Shown here in pieces: positions 1 through 9,849 of a stretch of DNA of 64,000 nt (its first letter is position 1; the number at the start of each line of letters is the position of its first letter). Position numbers and translations under genes: made by a program. The notes beneath the pieces were generated by a model. It made no database searches. It was not told the DNA's origin and was given only the letters and a program-made list of their open reading frames with translations. Source of the DNA: Salinisphaera shabanensis E1L3A (lineage in GTDB: Bacteria; Pseudomonadota; Gammaproteobacteria; Nevskiales; Salinisphaeraceae); the NCBI RefSeq assembly GCF_000215955.2, contig NZ_AFNV02000006.1, positions 91,006 through 155,005 of the forward strand. Direction: 5' to 3'.

Positions 1-380
1 GCCACCCGTCCGCCGTGCTCCGGGTAGTTCGCACGGAATCGTTCGGCCGCGCAGACCATCGCGGCAACGCTGGATTTCATATCCGAAGCGCCGCGGCCGA
101 TCAGCCAGTCGTTCTCGATCGTGGCGGTGAAGGGCGGATGCGACCAGTCTTCGAGCGGGCCGGTCGGGACCACATCGGTATGCCCGGCAAAGCAGAGCAA
201 CGGCCCGCTGTCGCCGGCCACCGCCCAAAGATTGTCCACTTCGCCAAACCGCAGCCGTTCTACCGCGAAGCCGGCAGCCGAGAGACGTTCGCCGATGAGT
301 TCCTGGCAACCGGCGTCGGCCGGGGTGACCGACTCACGCTCGATCAGCGTGCGTGCCAACGCAAGCGCGTCGCCAGCCAT
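1..380 (-). CDS. dapE: Succinyl-diaminopimelate desuccinylase, N-terminal part (runs off left edge)
   Basis: Zinc-dependent M20 hydrolase that removes succinate from N-succinyl-LL-diaminopimelate in the DAP/lysine pathway. Only about 126 N-terminal residues are in the window. Translating the minus strand from the ATG at 380 gives the first metal-binding block [11 protein letters not shown] (His67, Asp69) and the second, [12 protein letters not shown] (bridging Asp100), both typical of DapE. The start codon overlaps the stop of the upstream reductase gene (TGATG), as expected for translational coupling. dapD and dapC lie just upstream on the same strand, so this is a DAP cluster. The C-terminal half, with the remaining ligands, cannot be assessed. 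Confidence 0.93.
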   Translation of the reverse strand, partial: MAGDALALARTLIERESVTPADAGCQELIGERLSAAGFAVERLRFGEVDNLWAVAGDSGPLLCFAGHTDVVPTGPLEDWSHPPFTATIENDWLIGRGASDMKSSVAAMVCAAERFRANYPEHGGRV

Positions 381-730
381 CAGTCCGCACCCGCGAGGGC
401 CGCTTCATACCGCGCGGCCGAGAAACCGGCCAGCGTCGTGGTCGGTGTTTCCAGAATCGGCCGTTTGATCAGCGTCGGATGGTCGACGAGCACGGGCAAC
501 GGGTCGGCCTCGGTGGCTTGCCGTTGCTTGGTATCGAAATCACGCCAGGTCTTGCTGCGTTTGTTGATAAGGGCGGCATCGCCCAATACCTCGCGCCACT
601 GCTCGAGACGCTCGCGGGTGATGCCGTCGGTGCGCAGATCAATCCACGCGTGTTCGATGCCCGCGCTCGTCAACCACTGCCGCGCCTTGCGGCAGGTGTC
701 GCAGCTCGCGATGCCGTAGATACGAATCAT
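380..730 (-). CDS. yffB: ArsC/Spx-family reductase (YffB-like)
   Basis: Small thioredoxin-fold protein of the arsenate reductase/Spx family, 116 aa. It starts [13 protein letters not shown] with a CxxC pair at residues 10-13 and has the family's later LIKRPIL block (about residue 87-93), where the conserved Arg sits. In Escherichia coli the homologue yffB lies immediately upstream of dapE, and the same order with a 1-nt overlap is seen here. The physiological substrate of YffB is not established; it is probably a glutathione-dependent reductase rather than a true arsenate reductase, since there is no ars context. Identity as a family member is firm, function is not. Confidence 0.88.
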   Translation of the reverse strand: MIRIYGIASCDTCRKARQWLTSAGIEHAWIDLRTDGITRERLEQWREVLGDAALINKRSKTWRDFDTKQRQATEADPLPVLVDHPTLIKRPILETPTTTLAGFSAARYEAALAGAD

Positions 731-735
731 CCGGC

Positions 736-1557
736 TCAGGCGCTGCGCAGCAGCTCGTTGATGCCGACCTTGGCACGCGTGCCTTCGTCCACTTTCTTAA
801 CGATGATCGCCGCATTGATGCTGTAGCGGCCGTTGTCGCGCGGCAGGCTGCCGGCCACAACGACGGAGCCGGCCGGGACTTCGCCATGCAGGATCTGGTC
901 GGCTTCGCGATCGTAGATCGGCGTCGAGGCGCCGATGAACACGCCCATGGAGATTACCGAGCCCTTGCCGATACGTACGCCTTCGACGATCTCGGAACGC
1001 GCGCCGATGAAGCAATTGTCTTCGATGATGGTAGGAGCCGCCTGCAGCGGTTCGAGCACGCCACCGAGGCCGGCACCGCCGGACAGATGCACGTTTTCGC
1101 CCACCTGTGCACAGGAGCCAACCGTGGCCCAGGTGTCGATCATCGCGCCGCTGCCGACATAGGCGCCGATGTTTACGTAGCTCGGCATCACCACGGCATT
1201 GGGGGCGATATGCGCACCCCGGCGGACCATTGCCGGCGGTACGATGCGTGCGCCTTGTTTTTTGAAGTCCTCGGCGTCGTACTGCGCGTACTTGGACGGC
1301 ACCTTGTCGAAATAGCGGGTATGCCCGCCGTCGATCGGTACGTTATCGTGCAATCGGAATGACAGCAGCACCGCTTTCTTGAGCCATTCGTTGACGACCC
1401 AGCCATTCGCGGTGGGCTCAGCGACACGCGCCTCGCCGGAGTCGAGCAGGGCGAGTGCGCCTTGCACGGCGTCGCGCACGGCAGACTGTGCATTGTCCGG
1501 GGAGATCTCGGCGCGGTTCTCGAAAGCGTCTTCGATAATTTGCTGCATATCGGCCAT
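736..1557 (-). CDS. dapD: 2,3,4,5-tetrahydropyridine-2,6-dicarboxylate N-succinyltransferase
   Basis: Transfers succinyl from succinyl-CoA to tetrahydrodipicolinate, committing the DAP/lysine pathway to its succinylated branch. The 273-aa length matches DapD (about 274 aa). The central part is a left-handed beta-helix of hexapeptide repeats (about residues 105-215: [18 protein letters not shown] and onward), and the N-terminal half carries the [14 protein letters not shown] block typical of the family. It sits between dapC upstream and the YffB-like gene and dapE downstream on the same strand, so consecutive pathway steps are together. The start at 1557 is an ATG with no competing start nearby. 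Confidence 0.97.
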   Translation of the reverse strand: MADMQQIIEDAFENRAEISPDNAQSAVRDAVQGALALLDSGEARVAEPTANGWVVNEWLKKAVLLSFRLHDNVPIDGGHTRYFDKVPSKYAQYDAEDFKKQGARIVPPAMVRRGAHIAPNAVVMPSYVNIGAYVGSGAMIDTWATVGSCAQVGENVHLSGGAGLGGVLEPLQAAPTIIEDNCFIGARSEIVEGVRIGKGSVISMGVFIGASTPIYDREADQILHGEVPAGSVVVAGSLPRDNGRYSINAAIIVKKVDEGTRAKVGINELLRSA

Positions 1558-1623
1558 TACGACTCCTTGCTGCGCGGTCGACGAGCGCGCGATTGAGTGG
1601 GTGTTCGGGCGCGAGAGTTTAAC

Positions 1624-2829
1624 CTAGACCGTCAACGCTTCGCAGACGCGAGCCAGGCGCGTCACTGCTTCGACACAGTCGTCCGTCGAAGCGACGAGGG
1701 AAAGCCGCAGTCGGCCGGCCCCCGGATTGAAACCGTCGATCTCGCGCGCGAGATATCGGCCCGGCACAACGCGCAGGTTTTCGTCGCGCAATGCGGCGAT
1801 CGTGAGTGCTTCGTCGCTGGCATCGAATGCCGGCCAGAGATAGAAAGAACCTGGCGGGCGTGTCACCTCGCACAGCGGTTCGATCAATGGCATGACGGCC
1901 GCGTATTTGGCCCGATATCGATCACGATTTTCGCGCACATGAATTTCGTCCCGCCATGCCGCAATGCTTGCAGCCTGTACGTGATGGCCCAGCGTGGCGC
2001 CGTGATAGGTCCGATAACGCAGGTATTCGCCGAGCAATGCGCCGTCGCCGGCCACAAAGCCGGAGCGAAGGCCGGGCAGATTGGAACGTTTCGACAGACT
2101 ATGAAAGACCACGCATCGCGCGAAATCGTCGCGCCCCTGGGCATGGGCGATGTCGAGCAGGCCGGGTGGCGGTGCTGTCTCGTCTGCATAGATCTCGCTA
2201 TAGCATTCGTCGGACGCGATCACGAAGTCGTGTTTGTCTGCGAGTTCGAGGGCGCGCTCGAGATAGGCGCGATCGGCGACAGCCCCGGTCGGATTGCCGG
2301 GCGAGCATATATACAACAGTTGCACTCGATCCCAGTCGGCCGAACTCAACGCATCGAGATCGGCCAGGAAATCGGTATCGGGCAGGCACGGCAAATACAA
2401 CGGTTCCGCGCCCGCCAACAGGGCCGCGCCTTCGTAGATCTGGTAGCCGGGATTGGGCATGGCCACCGCCGCGCCCGGGCGGCTGGGGTCGACGAGCGCC
2501 TGGGCAAACGAAAACAAGGCCTCGCGTGTGCCCGCTGCGGGCAGAATATGTCGTTTATCGTCAATCGATTGGCGGGCTATATTAAAGCGTCGTGCCAGCC
2601 AGTCACCGATCGCTTCACGTAGTGCATCACTGCCTTTCGTCGGCGGATAGTGAGCGATTCCGTCGAGCGCTTCGATTAATGCGGTGCGCGCGACTTCTGC
2701 CGGCGGATGCTGCGGTTCGCCAATGGCAAGTGAAATAGGCGGCTGGCGGGTGTTGGCGCGTGTATCGACCAGCAGGGCCGCCAGCCGTTCGAACGGGTAC
2801 GGCTGCAATGTATCGAGACGAGGATTCAT
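1624..2829 (-). CDS. dapC: N-succinyl-diaminopimelate aminotransferase
   Basis: PLP-dependent class I/II aminotransferase, 401 aa, that makes N-succinyl-LL-2,6-diaminopimelate between the DapD and DapE steps. The PLP lysine is in the SLSKRSNLPGLRSGF block (about residue 240), preceded by the ICSPGNPTGAV segment and the ASDECYSEIY segment that hold cofactor-contacting Asn and Asp/Tyr. The N-terminal LAIGEPQHPP is typical of DapC from beta/gammaproteobacteria. Its ATG overlaps the end of glnD by 4 nt, and dapD follows 66 nt downstream. Enterobacteria use ArgD for this step, so a dedicated dapC next to dapD fits non-enteric gammaproteobacteria. Confidence 0.92.
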   Translation of the reverse strand: MNPRLDTLQPYPFERLAALLVDTRANTRQPPISLAIGEPQHPPAEVARTALIEALDGIAHYPPTKGSDALREAIGDWLARRFNIARQSIDDKRHILPAAGTREALFSFAQALVDPSRPGAAVAMPNPGYQIYEGAALLAGAEPLYLPCLPDTDFLADLDALSSADWDRVQLLYICSPGNPTGAVADRAYLERALELADKHDFVIASDECYSEIYADETAPPPGLLDIAHAQGRDDFARCVVFHSLSKRSNLPGLRSGFVAGDGALLGEYLRYRTYHGATLGHHVQAASIAAWRDEIHVRENRDRYRAKYAAVMPLIEPLCEVTRPPGSFYLWPAFDASDEALTIAALRDENLRVVPGRYLAREIDGFNPGAGRLRLSLVASTDDCVEAVTRLARVCEALTV

Positions 2830-5498
2830 GGGCCGTTCTTGTCCAGTTCGTTGGTTAGGGTTTCGCGAAGACGGGAGCGCGTTTCGCGATCGCGAATCGG
2901 CGTATGCTCGCGGTCGGTAATGAAAAATACGTCTTCGGCCCGTTCGCCAATGGTCGCGATCTTGGCGGTTTCTAAAAGAATGCCGAAGCGGTAGAAGGTA
3001 TCGCCGATCAACGACAGCAGCCCGGGGCGGTCGGCTGTTACGACCTCCATGATCGTACAGGCACGCTCCGGCGTTTCGCTGAAATAGATCTGTGTTGGCA
3101 CGTTGAAATAGCGGCTGCGCCGCGACGCGCGCCGGGTTACATCGATGCTTTCGACTTCGGGGTTGGCAATAGCGGCCCGCACCGTGTCTTCGATTTCGCG
3201 GCGGCGATAGGCGTCCTTGATGGGATGGCCATCGCTTTCGCAGATCACATAAGTATCGAGGGTGTAGTCGTCGTTGGTGGTGTTGATACGCGCATCGAGG
3301 ATCGATAGTCCCAGCTGCGCGAGCACGCCGGTGGCCACGCCAAATAGATAATTTCGATCCCGGGTGTAAACGAACAGCGTGCTGCCCTGATCGGAAATCT
3401 CGGCGACCGATACCAGTGGACCGTCACCATCGTGGGTCGCGATGGCGCGTGTCTGGCGCGCGATTTCCTCCGGACTGTGACGCAGAAAGTAATCCGGTTC
3501 AAAACGTTCCCATACCGCCTTGAATCTAGGTGTGTTTACGCGCGTCCGCGTCAGCATGGCTGCAGCGGCGCTGCGCGTCTCGGCCACCAGCTCGGCTTCG
3601 TTGAGCGGATCGTCCAGGCCACGCTCGAGCGCTCGACGCGTGCTGGTGTAAAGATCGACCAGCAGGCTTTCCTTCCATGAATTCCAGAGATTCGGATTAG
3701 TAGCGCGTATATCGCACACGGTCAGCAGGAACAGCCGGTCCAGACGCTCTCTGTTGCCGACTTCACGTGCGAACTCATTAACCACCTGTACATCGTTGAT
3801 ATCGCGACGCTGTGCCGTCATCGACATAAGCAGGTGCTGGCGTACGAGCCAGCAAACGAGTTCAGTATCGTCCGACGAAATACCGTGGTCTGCGCAGAAC
3901 TTGCGCGCGTCGACCGCGCCCAGCTCTGAGTGATCGCCGCCACGGCCTTTGGCGATGTCGTGCATCAGCCCTGCGATATACAGAATCTGGGGCTTGTTGA
4001 GGGATTGCATGAGCTCGCTCGCAAACGGGAGCTCGTGCTGAAAACGCGGTAGCACCAGGCGCCGAAGATTACGGATGACGAACAGGGTATGTTCATCGAC
4101 GGTGAGCGTATGGAACAGGTCGTACTGCATGCGACCGATGATCTTGCCGAAGTTGGGCAGATAGCGGCCGAGGATGCCGTACCGGTTCATACGCCGTAGC
4201 GCGCGTGTTACACCGCTGCGCTGCCTGAGAATTTCAGTGAAGAGGCGCCTGCAATGTATTGACGTGCGGAACGTTTTATCGATCAGATGCCGATCGCGGC
4301 GCATCAAGCGCAGTGTATGTGCACGAATACCCGTCAGTCGCGGCCGGGTCTGCATGAGATAGAAGATTTCAAGCAGTGCACTCGGGTGGTTGACGAACAC
4401 GTCGTCGGCGGTCACTTCGATGAACCCGTGACGCGACTGAAACCGCTCGTTTATGGAGCGGGCACGCTCGTCATCGCCGAAATGGAGTATCGCTTCTGAA
4501 AAAAGTTGAAGAAGAATATCGTTTAGCGCAGTCAACGCCTTGATATTTCGATAATATCGCTGCATGAACTGCTCGACGGCGAGATTATTCTTCTCGTCCT
4601 CGTAGCCGAGCATCTGAGCAATCTGTATCTGATGATCGAACAGCAACCGGTCTTCGGGCCGGTCGGTCAACGTGTGCAGCGCAAAGCGCACGCGCCAAAG
4701 AAACGCCTGGCCGCGTTTGAGTTCGGTGAATTCGCGATCGCTCAGGAATCCGTAGTCGACGAGCCCGTCCAGTGTCTGCGCCGCGAATTGCCGTTTGGCG
4801 ACCCAGGCGATGGTCTGGATATCGCGCAGGCCGCCCGGGGATTCCTTGGTATTCGGCTCGAGCTTGTAGGCGGTTTCGTCATAACGGGCGTGACGCGCCT
4901 GCTGCTCTTCGATCTTGGCCTTGAAGAAAGCGGCCGATGGCCAGATGTGTTCGACCGATGTCGCTGCGCGCATGGCGGCGAACAAGGCCGAATCGCCAGC
5001 GAGTGCGCGCGACTCCATGAGATTGGTCATTATCGTGATATCGGACTCTGCCTGTTCGGCACACTCGGTGGGTGAGCGTACGCTGTGGCCGACTTCGAGA
5101 CCGATATCCCATAGGTGTGTCAGAAACCGCTCCAGCGCGGGGCCGACGCTATCGAGCGTGTCTTGGCGATAGAGAATGAGCAGGTCGATATCCGAGTGCG
5201 GCAGTAATTCGCCACGGCCATATCCGCCGACCGCGACTAGGCAGGCATTCGACGAGTCGGCAAGCGCGCGCCACGCGCTGGCCAGAACCGCGTCGACCAG
5301 CATGCTGCGTGCGCCAACGAGAACGTCTACGTGTGCGCCGGCACGAAAGGCACGTTCAATACGTTCACGACCCGTATCCAGATATTCGCGGGCCTGGGCG
5401 ATCGACGCGCCTTCGCTATTGGCCGCGCGGGCAATGAAATCGTCCCAGTCGCCGAGTTCGGCCTGGGCGCGACGGCGCATCTCGACCGTGTAACCCAC
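2826..5498 (-). CDS. glnD: [Protein-PII] uridylyltransferase/uridylyl-removing enzyme
   Basis: Bifunctional nitrogen sensor that uridylylates PII proteins when glutamine is low and removes UMP when it is high. The 890 aa match the family. Domains in order: nucleotidyltransferase with GGYGRGELLPHSDIDLLIL (about residues 90-110), helical linker, HD domain with GLMHDIAKGRGGDHSELG (about residues 505-522), and two C-terminal ACT domains (about 690-770 and 800-880) that bind glutamine. The assigned start is a GTG directly after the map stop; an ATG at 5480 is an alternative. Order map-glnD-dapC-dapD matches many gammaproteobacteria. Confidence 0.96.
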   Translation of the reverse strand: MGYTVEMRRRAQAELGDWDDFIARAANSEGASIAQAREYLDTGRERIERAFRAGAHVDVLVGARSMLVDAVLASAWRALADSSNACLVAVGGYGRGELLPHSDIDLLILYRQDTLDSVGPALERFLTHLWDIGLEVGHSVRSPTECAEQAESDITIMTNLMESRALAGDSALFAAMRAATSVEHIWPSAAFFKAKIEEQQARHARYDETAYKLEPNTKESPGGLRDIQTIAWVAKRQFAAQTLDGLVDYGFLSDREFTELKRGQAFLWRVRFALHTLTDRPEDRLLFDHQIQIAQMLGYEDEKNNLAVEQFMQRYYRNIKALTALNDILLQLFSEAILHFGDDERARSINERFQSRHGFIEVTADDVFVNHPSALLEIFYLMQTRPRLTGIRAHTLRLMRRDRHLIDKTFRTSIHCRRLFTEILRQRSGVTRALRRMNRYGILGRYLPNFGKIIGRMQYDLFHTLTVDEHTLFVIRNLRRLVLPRFQHELPFASELMQSLNKPQILYIAGLMHDIAKGRGGDHSELGAVDARKFCADHGISSDDTELVCWLVRQHLLMSMTAQRRDINDVQVVNEFAREVGNRERLDRLFLLTVCDIRATNPNLWNSWKESLLVDLYTSTRRALERGLDDPLNEAELVAETRSAAAAMLTRTRVNTPRFKAVWERFEPDYFLRHSPEEIARQTRAIATHDGDGPLVSVAEISDQGSTLFVYTRDRNYLFGVATGVLAQLGLSILDARINTTNDDYTLDTYVICESDGHPIKDAYRRREIEDTVRAAIANPEVESIDVTRRASRRSRYFNVPTQIYFSETPERACTIMEVVTADRPGLLSLIGDTFYRFGILLETAKIATIGERAEDVFFITDREHTPIRDRETRSRLRETLTNELDKNGP

Positions 5499-6263
5499 TT
5501 ATGCGCTCAGCTGGCTGGGCGTAAGGATTTCAACGCCGTCGTCCGTCACCAGGATCGTATGTTCCCACTGGGCGGACAACGAATGATCCTTGGTGACGAC
5601 GGTCCAGCCGTCCGGCAACACTTTGACGTGGCGTTTGCCGGCGTTGACCATCGGTTCAATGGTGAACGTCATGCCGGCTTCCAGGCGCAGCCCCTGGCCG
5701 GCCTTGCCGTAATGGAGCACCTGCGGCTCCTCGTGGAAGCCCAGCCCGATCCCGTGGCCGCAATATTCACGTACGACCGACGCGCGCTGAGACTCGACGA
5801 ACGTCTGGATAGTCGCGCCGATGTCACCCAGCGTCGCGCCCGGGCGGACCACTTCAATGCCCTTGTAGAGCGCGGCTTCGGCGATATCGGATAGGCGACG
5901 CGCCTTGATTGAGGGCGTGCCGGCGAAATACATACGCGAACTGTCGCCGTGGTAGCCGTCCTTGATCAGGGTGACGTCAATATTCAACGCGTCGCCTTTC
6001 TTGAGCGCCTTTTCGCCGGGTATGCCATGGCACACCACATGGTTGATCGATGTGCAGATCGATTTGGGGAAACCGTGGTAGTTGAGCGGCGCAGGTGTGG
6101 TGCCCAGCTCATCGACCATGTAGTCGTGACACAGCGTATTGAGTTCGTCGGTGGTCACGCCCGGCTGAACATGCGGCGTGATCATATCCAGAACCTGCGC
6201 GGCGAGCCGGCCGGCTTCGCGCATCTTGTCCTGTTCCTCGGGCGTTTTGATGGTCACGCTCAT
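5499..6263 (-). CDS. map: Methionine aminopeptidase, type I
   Basis: Removes the initiator methionine from nascent proteins in the cytosol. The 254-aa length fits type Ia bacterial enzymes. Metal and active-site residues are visible: VCHGIPG (His near residue 79), NIDVTLIKDGYHGDSS (the two metal-binding Asp), CGHGIGLGFHEEP (His and the catalytic His) and TIEPMV plus the later WEHTILV (Glu ligands). It is divergent from rpsB across a 262-bp intergenic region, an arrangement conserved in proteobacteria. Its stop codon abuts the GTG start of glnD, so the two genes are probably co-transcribed. Confidence 0.97.
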   Translation of the reverse strand: MSVTIKTPEEQDKMREAGRLAAQVLDMITPHVQPGVTTDELNTLCHDYMVDELGTTPAPLNYHGFPKSICTSINHVVCHGIPGEKALKKGDALNIDVTLIKDGYHGDSSRMYFAGTPSIKARRLSDIAEAALYKGIEVVRPGATLGDIGATIQTFVESQRASVVREYCGHGIGLGFHEEPQVLHYGKAGQGLRLEAGMTFTIEPMVNAGKRHVKVLPDGWTVVTKDHSLSAQWEHTILVTDDGVEILTPSQLSA

Positions 6264-6525
6264 GCGTTATAGGTCCTTGAAAAGTCGTCAATGAAAGTCG
6301 GCCGAATTGCGGCCGGTGCTAGCCTGGGAAGGGCCGCTATGGTATAAACCGCTCGCGTTCGCGGCAACGTGACGCCGAGAACGCTTATAAAAGCGGTCGA
6401 TTTTACGGCCGTATTCGACATCGAAAATCCGCACGCGTGTCGACACATGAAACGGGGTGCCTGTCTGCAAAATGCAGATCGGTTGTTTCATGGGATGCGC
6501 GTAAGCCACAACCCGGAGACAATCC
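6264..6525 (+). promoter_or_regulatory. map/rpsB divergent intergenic region with structured rpsB leader
   Basis: Shared upstream region of map (minus) and rpsB (plus). A TATAAA at 6386-6391 could be the rpsB -10, but no good -35 is visible. The transcribed part can fold: ATGAAAC (6447-6453) pairs with GTTTCAT (6485-6491), enclosing TCTGCA (6464-6469) paired with TGCAGA (6473-6478). Gammaproteobacterial rpsB leaders are known to be repressed by ribosomal protein S2, and this nested hairpin just ahead of the rpsB ribosome-binding site is a candidate for that element. The hairpins are seen; the regulatory role is inferred. Confidence 0.5.
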
Positions 6526-7440
6526 ATGAGTCAGATCAGCATGCGCCAGTTGCTTGAGGCGGGGGTTCATTTCGGCCACCGTACCCGTTACTGGAACCCC
6601 AAGATGGCCCCCTATATTTTCGGCCATCGCAACAAGATCCATATCATCAACCTCGAAGAGACGCTTCCGCTCTTCAAGGATGCATACAACTATATCAGCC
6701 GTCTGTCCGCCAACGGCGGCAACGTCATGTTCGTCGGCACCAAGCGTGCCGCGCGTGAAGCCGTCGGCAAGCAGGCACAGCGCTGCGGCATGCCGTTCGT
6801 CAACCATCGTTGGCTTGGTGGCATGCTCACCAACTTCAAGACGGTCAAGAACTCGATCCAGCGTCTGCACGATCTCGAGCAGATGATCGAGGACGGCTCG
6901 ATTCGCAAGCTCAATAAGCGTGAAGCGCTCGATCTCTATCGTGAGCGCGACAAGCTGGAGCGCGGCATCGGCGGCATCAAGGAAATGACCAGCCTGCCCG
7001 ATGCGCTGTTCATCATCGACGTCGGCTTCGAAAAGATCGCCGTTGACGAAGCGCGCAAGCTCGGCATTCCGGTAATCGCCGTGGTCGATACCAACTGCTC
7101 GCCGGAAAACATCGACGTGGTCATCCCGGGTAACGACGACGCGATCCGCGCGATTCGTATTTACACCGAGATGGTAGCCGACGCCGTTCTCACGGGCCGT
7201 GGTAGCAAGGGCGACTTCACCGGCCAGGAAGACGGCACCGTGGAAGTTCAGGCGCAGGGCGCCGACCACGAGCCGGGCAAGCCGGCCGAGGCACAGGCCG
7301 CGAGTGAAGCCACCCAGAACTCCGTTATTCAGGAGTCCCAGGGTGAAGCCGAGCCGACCGCGACTGCGTCGCTCGGCGACGTGGCTTCCGTGCCGTCGGA
7401 AAAGCCTGAGCAGGCGGACCCGAAGCAGGCCGACAAGTAA
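6526..7440 (+). CDS. rpsB: 30S ribosomal protein S2
   Basis: Small-subunit ribosomal protein S2. The start [20 protein letters not shown] and the blocks VGTKRAA and [15 protein letters not shown] are diagnostic, as is the C-terminal core INCSPEN-like segment [20 protein letters not shown]. The protein is 304 aa against about 241 in E. coli; the excess is a C-terminal tail after about residue 238 rich in Glu, Ala, Gln, Pro and Ser, with no aromatic residues, so probably disordered. The ribosome-binding site is CGGAGA (about 6512-6517). tsf follows 69 nt downstream, the usual pair. Confidence 0.98.
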   Translation: MSQISMRQLLEAGVHFGHRTRYWNPKMAPYIFGHRNKIHIINLEETLPLFKDAYNYISRLSANGGNVMFVGTKRAAREAVGKQAQRCGMPFVNHRWLGGMLTNFKTVKNSIQRLHDLEQMIEDGSIRKLNKREALDLYRERDKLERGIGGIKEMTSLPDALFIIDVGFEKIAVDEARKLGIPVIAVVDTNCSPENIDVVIPGNDDAIRAIRIYTEMVADAVLTGRGSKGDFTGQEDGTVEVQAQGADHEPGKPAEAQAASEATQNSVIQESQGEAEPTATASLGDVASVPSEKPEQADPKQADK

Positions 7441-7448
7441 TCGCGGGC

Positions 7449-7477
7449 GAGCCGGTGTGCGAGGCGCACGCCGGCTC
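7449..7477 (+). promoter_or_regulatory. Strong stem-loop between rpsB and tsf
   Basis: GAGCCGG-T-GTGCG (7449-7461) pairs with CGCAC-G-CCGGCTC (7465-7477) around a 3-nt loop, with one T-G wobble. There is no following T-tract, so it is not a complete intrinsic terminator. It may be a partial attenuator or an RNA-processing site that lets rpsB and tsf levels differ. The structure is seen; the role is inferred. Confidence 0.55.
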
Positions 7478-7509
7478 GGTCGCTACCCAATCTTTGCGGA
7501 GAATGAATC

Positions 7510-8391
7510 ATGGCAATTAGTGCTGCTCTGGTTAAAGAGCTGCGGGAACGTACCGGCGCCGGCATGATGGAGTGCAAGAAGGCACTCACGGCGACGGATG
7601 GCGATATTGACGCCGCGGCAGACAACATGCGTCGCGAAGGCCTGGCCAAGGCCGACAAGAAAGCCGGACGCGTGGCTGCGGAAGGGCGTATCGCCACCGC
7701 AGTATCCGATGACAAGACGGTTGCAGTGCTGCTCGAGGCGAACTGCGAAACCGACTTTGTCGGCAAGAACGACGATTTCGTGAACTTCGCCGAAATGGCG
7801 GCTCAGGCCGCTCTCGACAATGCGCCGGCCGATGCCGATGCGTTGGCGGCGATCGAAGTCGACGGGGAGAGCCTCGACGCCAAGCGTCGTGCGCTCGTGG
7901 CGAAGCTGGGTGAGAACATCACCATTCGTCGCTTCCGTCGAATCGAAGCAGGCGAAGGCAAGCTCGACGTCTACATGCACGGCGCGCGTATTGGTAGCGC
8001 TGTGGCGGTTCTCGGTGGCGAAAGCGAGCTGGCCCGCGATCTGGCTATGCATGTCGCGGCGACCGCGCCCGCGCATCTGTCGGCCGACGATGTGCCGCAA
8101 GAACGTCGCGATGCTGAAAAAGAACTGTTGATGGCGCAGGCGCGTGATAGCGGCAAGCCGGAAGACATCATCGAAAAGATGGTCGAAGGCCGTCTGCGCA
8201 AGTACCTGAGCGAAATCACGCTCATGGGTCAGCCGTTCGTGAAGGATCCCGATATGACGGTCGAAAAGCTGTGCAAACAGCAGAACGCGACCGTGACCGA
8301 CTACGCGCGCGTGGAAGTCGGCGAGGGCATCGAGAAGAAACAGGAAGACTTCGCTGCCGAGGTCAAGGCGCAAGCCGAAAAGACAGCCTAA
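7510..8391 (+). CDS. tsf: Elongation factor Ts
   Basis: Guanine-nucleotide exchange factor that regenerates EF-Tu-GTP. The N-terminal UBA-like domain shows [19 protein letters not shown], the EF-Ts signature, and the core holds the [10 protein letters not shown] block (around residue 80-90) that contacts EF-Tu. At 293 aa it is slightly longer than the E. coli protein (283 aa). A good Shine-Dalgarno (GCGGAGAA, about 7496-7503) precedes the ATG. It is followed 9 nt after its stop by an intrinsic terminator, so rpsB-tsf ends here and pyrH is a separate or read-through unit. Confidence 0.98.
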   Translation: MAISAALVKELRERTGAGMMECKKALTATDGDIDAAADNMRREGLAKADKKAGRVAAEGRIATAVSDDKTVAVLLEANCETDFVGKNDDFVNFAEMAAQAALDNAPADADALAAIEVDGESLDAKRRALVAKLGENITIRRFRRIEAGEGKLDVYMHGARIGSAVAVLGGESELARDLAMHVAATAPAHLSADDVPQERRDAEKELLMAQARDSGKPEDIIEKMVEGRLRKYLSEITLMGQPFVKDPDMTVEKLCKQQNATVTDYARVEVGEGIEKKQEDFAAEVKAQAEKTA

Positions 8392-8400
8392 GGGCAAACG

Positions 8401-8429
8401 GCCGGCTGCTTAGGCAGCCGGCTTTTTTT
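8401..8429 (+). terminator. Intrinsic terminator after tsf
   Basis: Perfect 9-bp stem GCCGGCTGC (8401-8409) and GCAGCCGGC (8414-8422) with a TTAG loop, followed by seven T (8423-8429). It starts 9 nt after the tsf stop codon. Confidence 0.95.
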
Positions 8430-8515
8430 GACCCGGCCCGTATCGCATGATCGGGCCGTAAATTATCGTTGCCGGCCAGGAGCCGCTTCATGTTGTCGTA
8501 CTGCCACGCCAGCCG

Positions 8516-9259
8516 ATGAGCAAGAACAAGCCGACCCGCAAACGCATATTGCTAAAACTCAGCGGCGAAGCCCTCATGGGGCAGGCCGATTACGGAATTT
8601 CCGCTGATGTCGTGGAGCGGCTTGCTGCCGAAATAAAAGAACTCATCGAGTCGGGGGTGCAAGTCGCGCTCGTGGTGGGCGGCGGCAACATCTTTCGCGG
8701 AGTCGGCCTAGCCGGGCGCGGCATGGACCGGGTTACCGGCGATCAGATGGGCATGCTCGCCACGGTGATCAATGCGCTCGGACTGCAGGACGCCATCGAG
8801 CATGCCGGCATGACGGCGCGTGTGATGTCGGCGATTCGCATCAATCAGGTGTGCGAGGACTATATTCGACGCCGCGCAATCCGCCACCTCGAAAAAGGTC
8901 GGGTGGTGATTTTTGCGGCCGGTACCGGCAATCCTTTTTTCACCACGGATTCGGCAGCGAGCCTGCGGGCGGTCGAGATCAATGCCGACCTAATGCTCAA
9001 GGCAACCAAGGTCGACGGCATCTATAGTGCGGACCCGATGCGCGACAGTAGCGCCAAACGGTATACGCATCTGACGTACGATGAAGTCATAGACCAGCGC
9101 CTGAGTGTGATGGATACCACCGCCATCGTGCTATGCCGGGACAACGGCATGCCGCTGCGGGTATTCGATATCAACCGGGCCGGCGATTTGGCCCGTATCG
9201 TCGCCGGCGAGGACGTGGGTACGCTGGTCGACAACGACACGACGAGAAGCAACGGATGA
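8516..9259 (+). CDS. pyrH: UMP kinase
   Basis: Bacterial-type hexameric UMP kinase (amino acid kinase fold) making UDP for nucleic acids and envelope sugars. The sequence [13 protein letters not shown] at residues 10-22, [10 protein letters not shown] (about 57-66) and [15 protein letters not shown] (about 138-152) are the family's nucleotide- and UMP-binding blocks. The 247-aa length is normal. Its stop overlaps the frr start by ATGA, so the two are translationally coupled. The tsf-pyrH-frr-uppS-cdsA order is widely conserved. Confidence 0.97.
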   Translation: MSKNKPTRKRILLKLSGEALMGQADYGISADVVERLAAEIKELIESGVQVALVVGGGNIFRGVGLAGRGMDRVTGDQMGMLATVINALGLQDAIEHAGMTARVMSAIRINQVCEDYIRRRAIRHLEKGRVVIFAAGTGNPFFTTDSAASLRAVEINADLMLKATKVDGIYSADPMRDSSAKRYTHLTYDEVIDQRLSVMDTTAIVLCRDNGMPLRVFDINRAGDLARIVAGEDVGTLVDNDTTRSNG

Positions 9260-9813
9260 TTGACGAGATATACAGCGACGCACAGCAGCGCATGGACAAG
9301 ACGATCAACGTCATGCGCGACAATTTCAGCAAGATTCGCACCGGGCGCGCGAGCACCAGTCTGCTGGATCACGTAACCGTGGACTACTACGGCTCTGAAG
9401 TGCCGCTCAATCAGGCAGCGAATATCTCGCTTGAAGATGCGCGCACGATCACGATCCAGCCCTGGGAAAAGAGCATGGTCCAACCCGTCGAAAAGGCGAT
9501 CATGAAAGCCGACCTCGGCTTGAACCCGTCGACCGCCGGGCAGGTCATCCGCGTGGTGCTGCCGCCGCTGACCGAAGATCGCCGTAAGGATCTGGTGAAA
9601 GTGATTCGCGCTGAAGCTGAAGACGGGCGTGTGGCGATTCGCAACATCCGTCGCGATGCGAATTCCACGCTCAAGGAACTGGTCAGCGAAAAAGAGATCA
9701 GCGCCGACGACCAGCATGGCGGCGAAGCGCGTATTCAGAAGCTCACCGACCAGCACATCGAACGTATCGACGGACTGCTCGACGAGAAAGAAAAGGAGAT
9801 CATGACGGTTTAG
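9256..9813 (+). CDS. frr: Ribosome-recycling factor
   Basis: Splits post-termination ribosomes together with EF-G. The start at 9256 (ATG overlapping the pyrH stop) gives 185 aa, exactly the usual RRF length, and begins [17 protein letters not shown]; the frame stays open further upstream inside pyrH but that extension is not part of the family. Recognisable blocks are IRTGRAS (contact with 23S rRNA), the bent hinge region, and the C-terminal [13 protein letters not shown] segment ([11 protein letters not shown]) with [10 protein letters not shown]. uppS follows 36 nt downstream. Confidence 0.97.
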   Translation: MIDEIYSDAQQRMDKTINVMRDNFSKIRTGRASTSLLDHVTVDYYGSEVPLNQAANISLEDARTITIQPWEKSMVQPVEKAIMKADLGLNPSTAGQVIRVVLPPLTEDRRKDLVKVIRAEAEDGRVAIRNIRRDANSTLKELVSEKEISADDQHGGEARIQKLTDQHIERIDGLLDEKEKEIMTV

Positions 9814-9849
9814 CAGACCGTCGATCGGATTCGAGCGCCAGGTGCGAAT

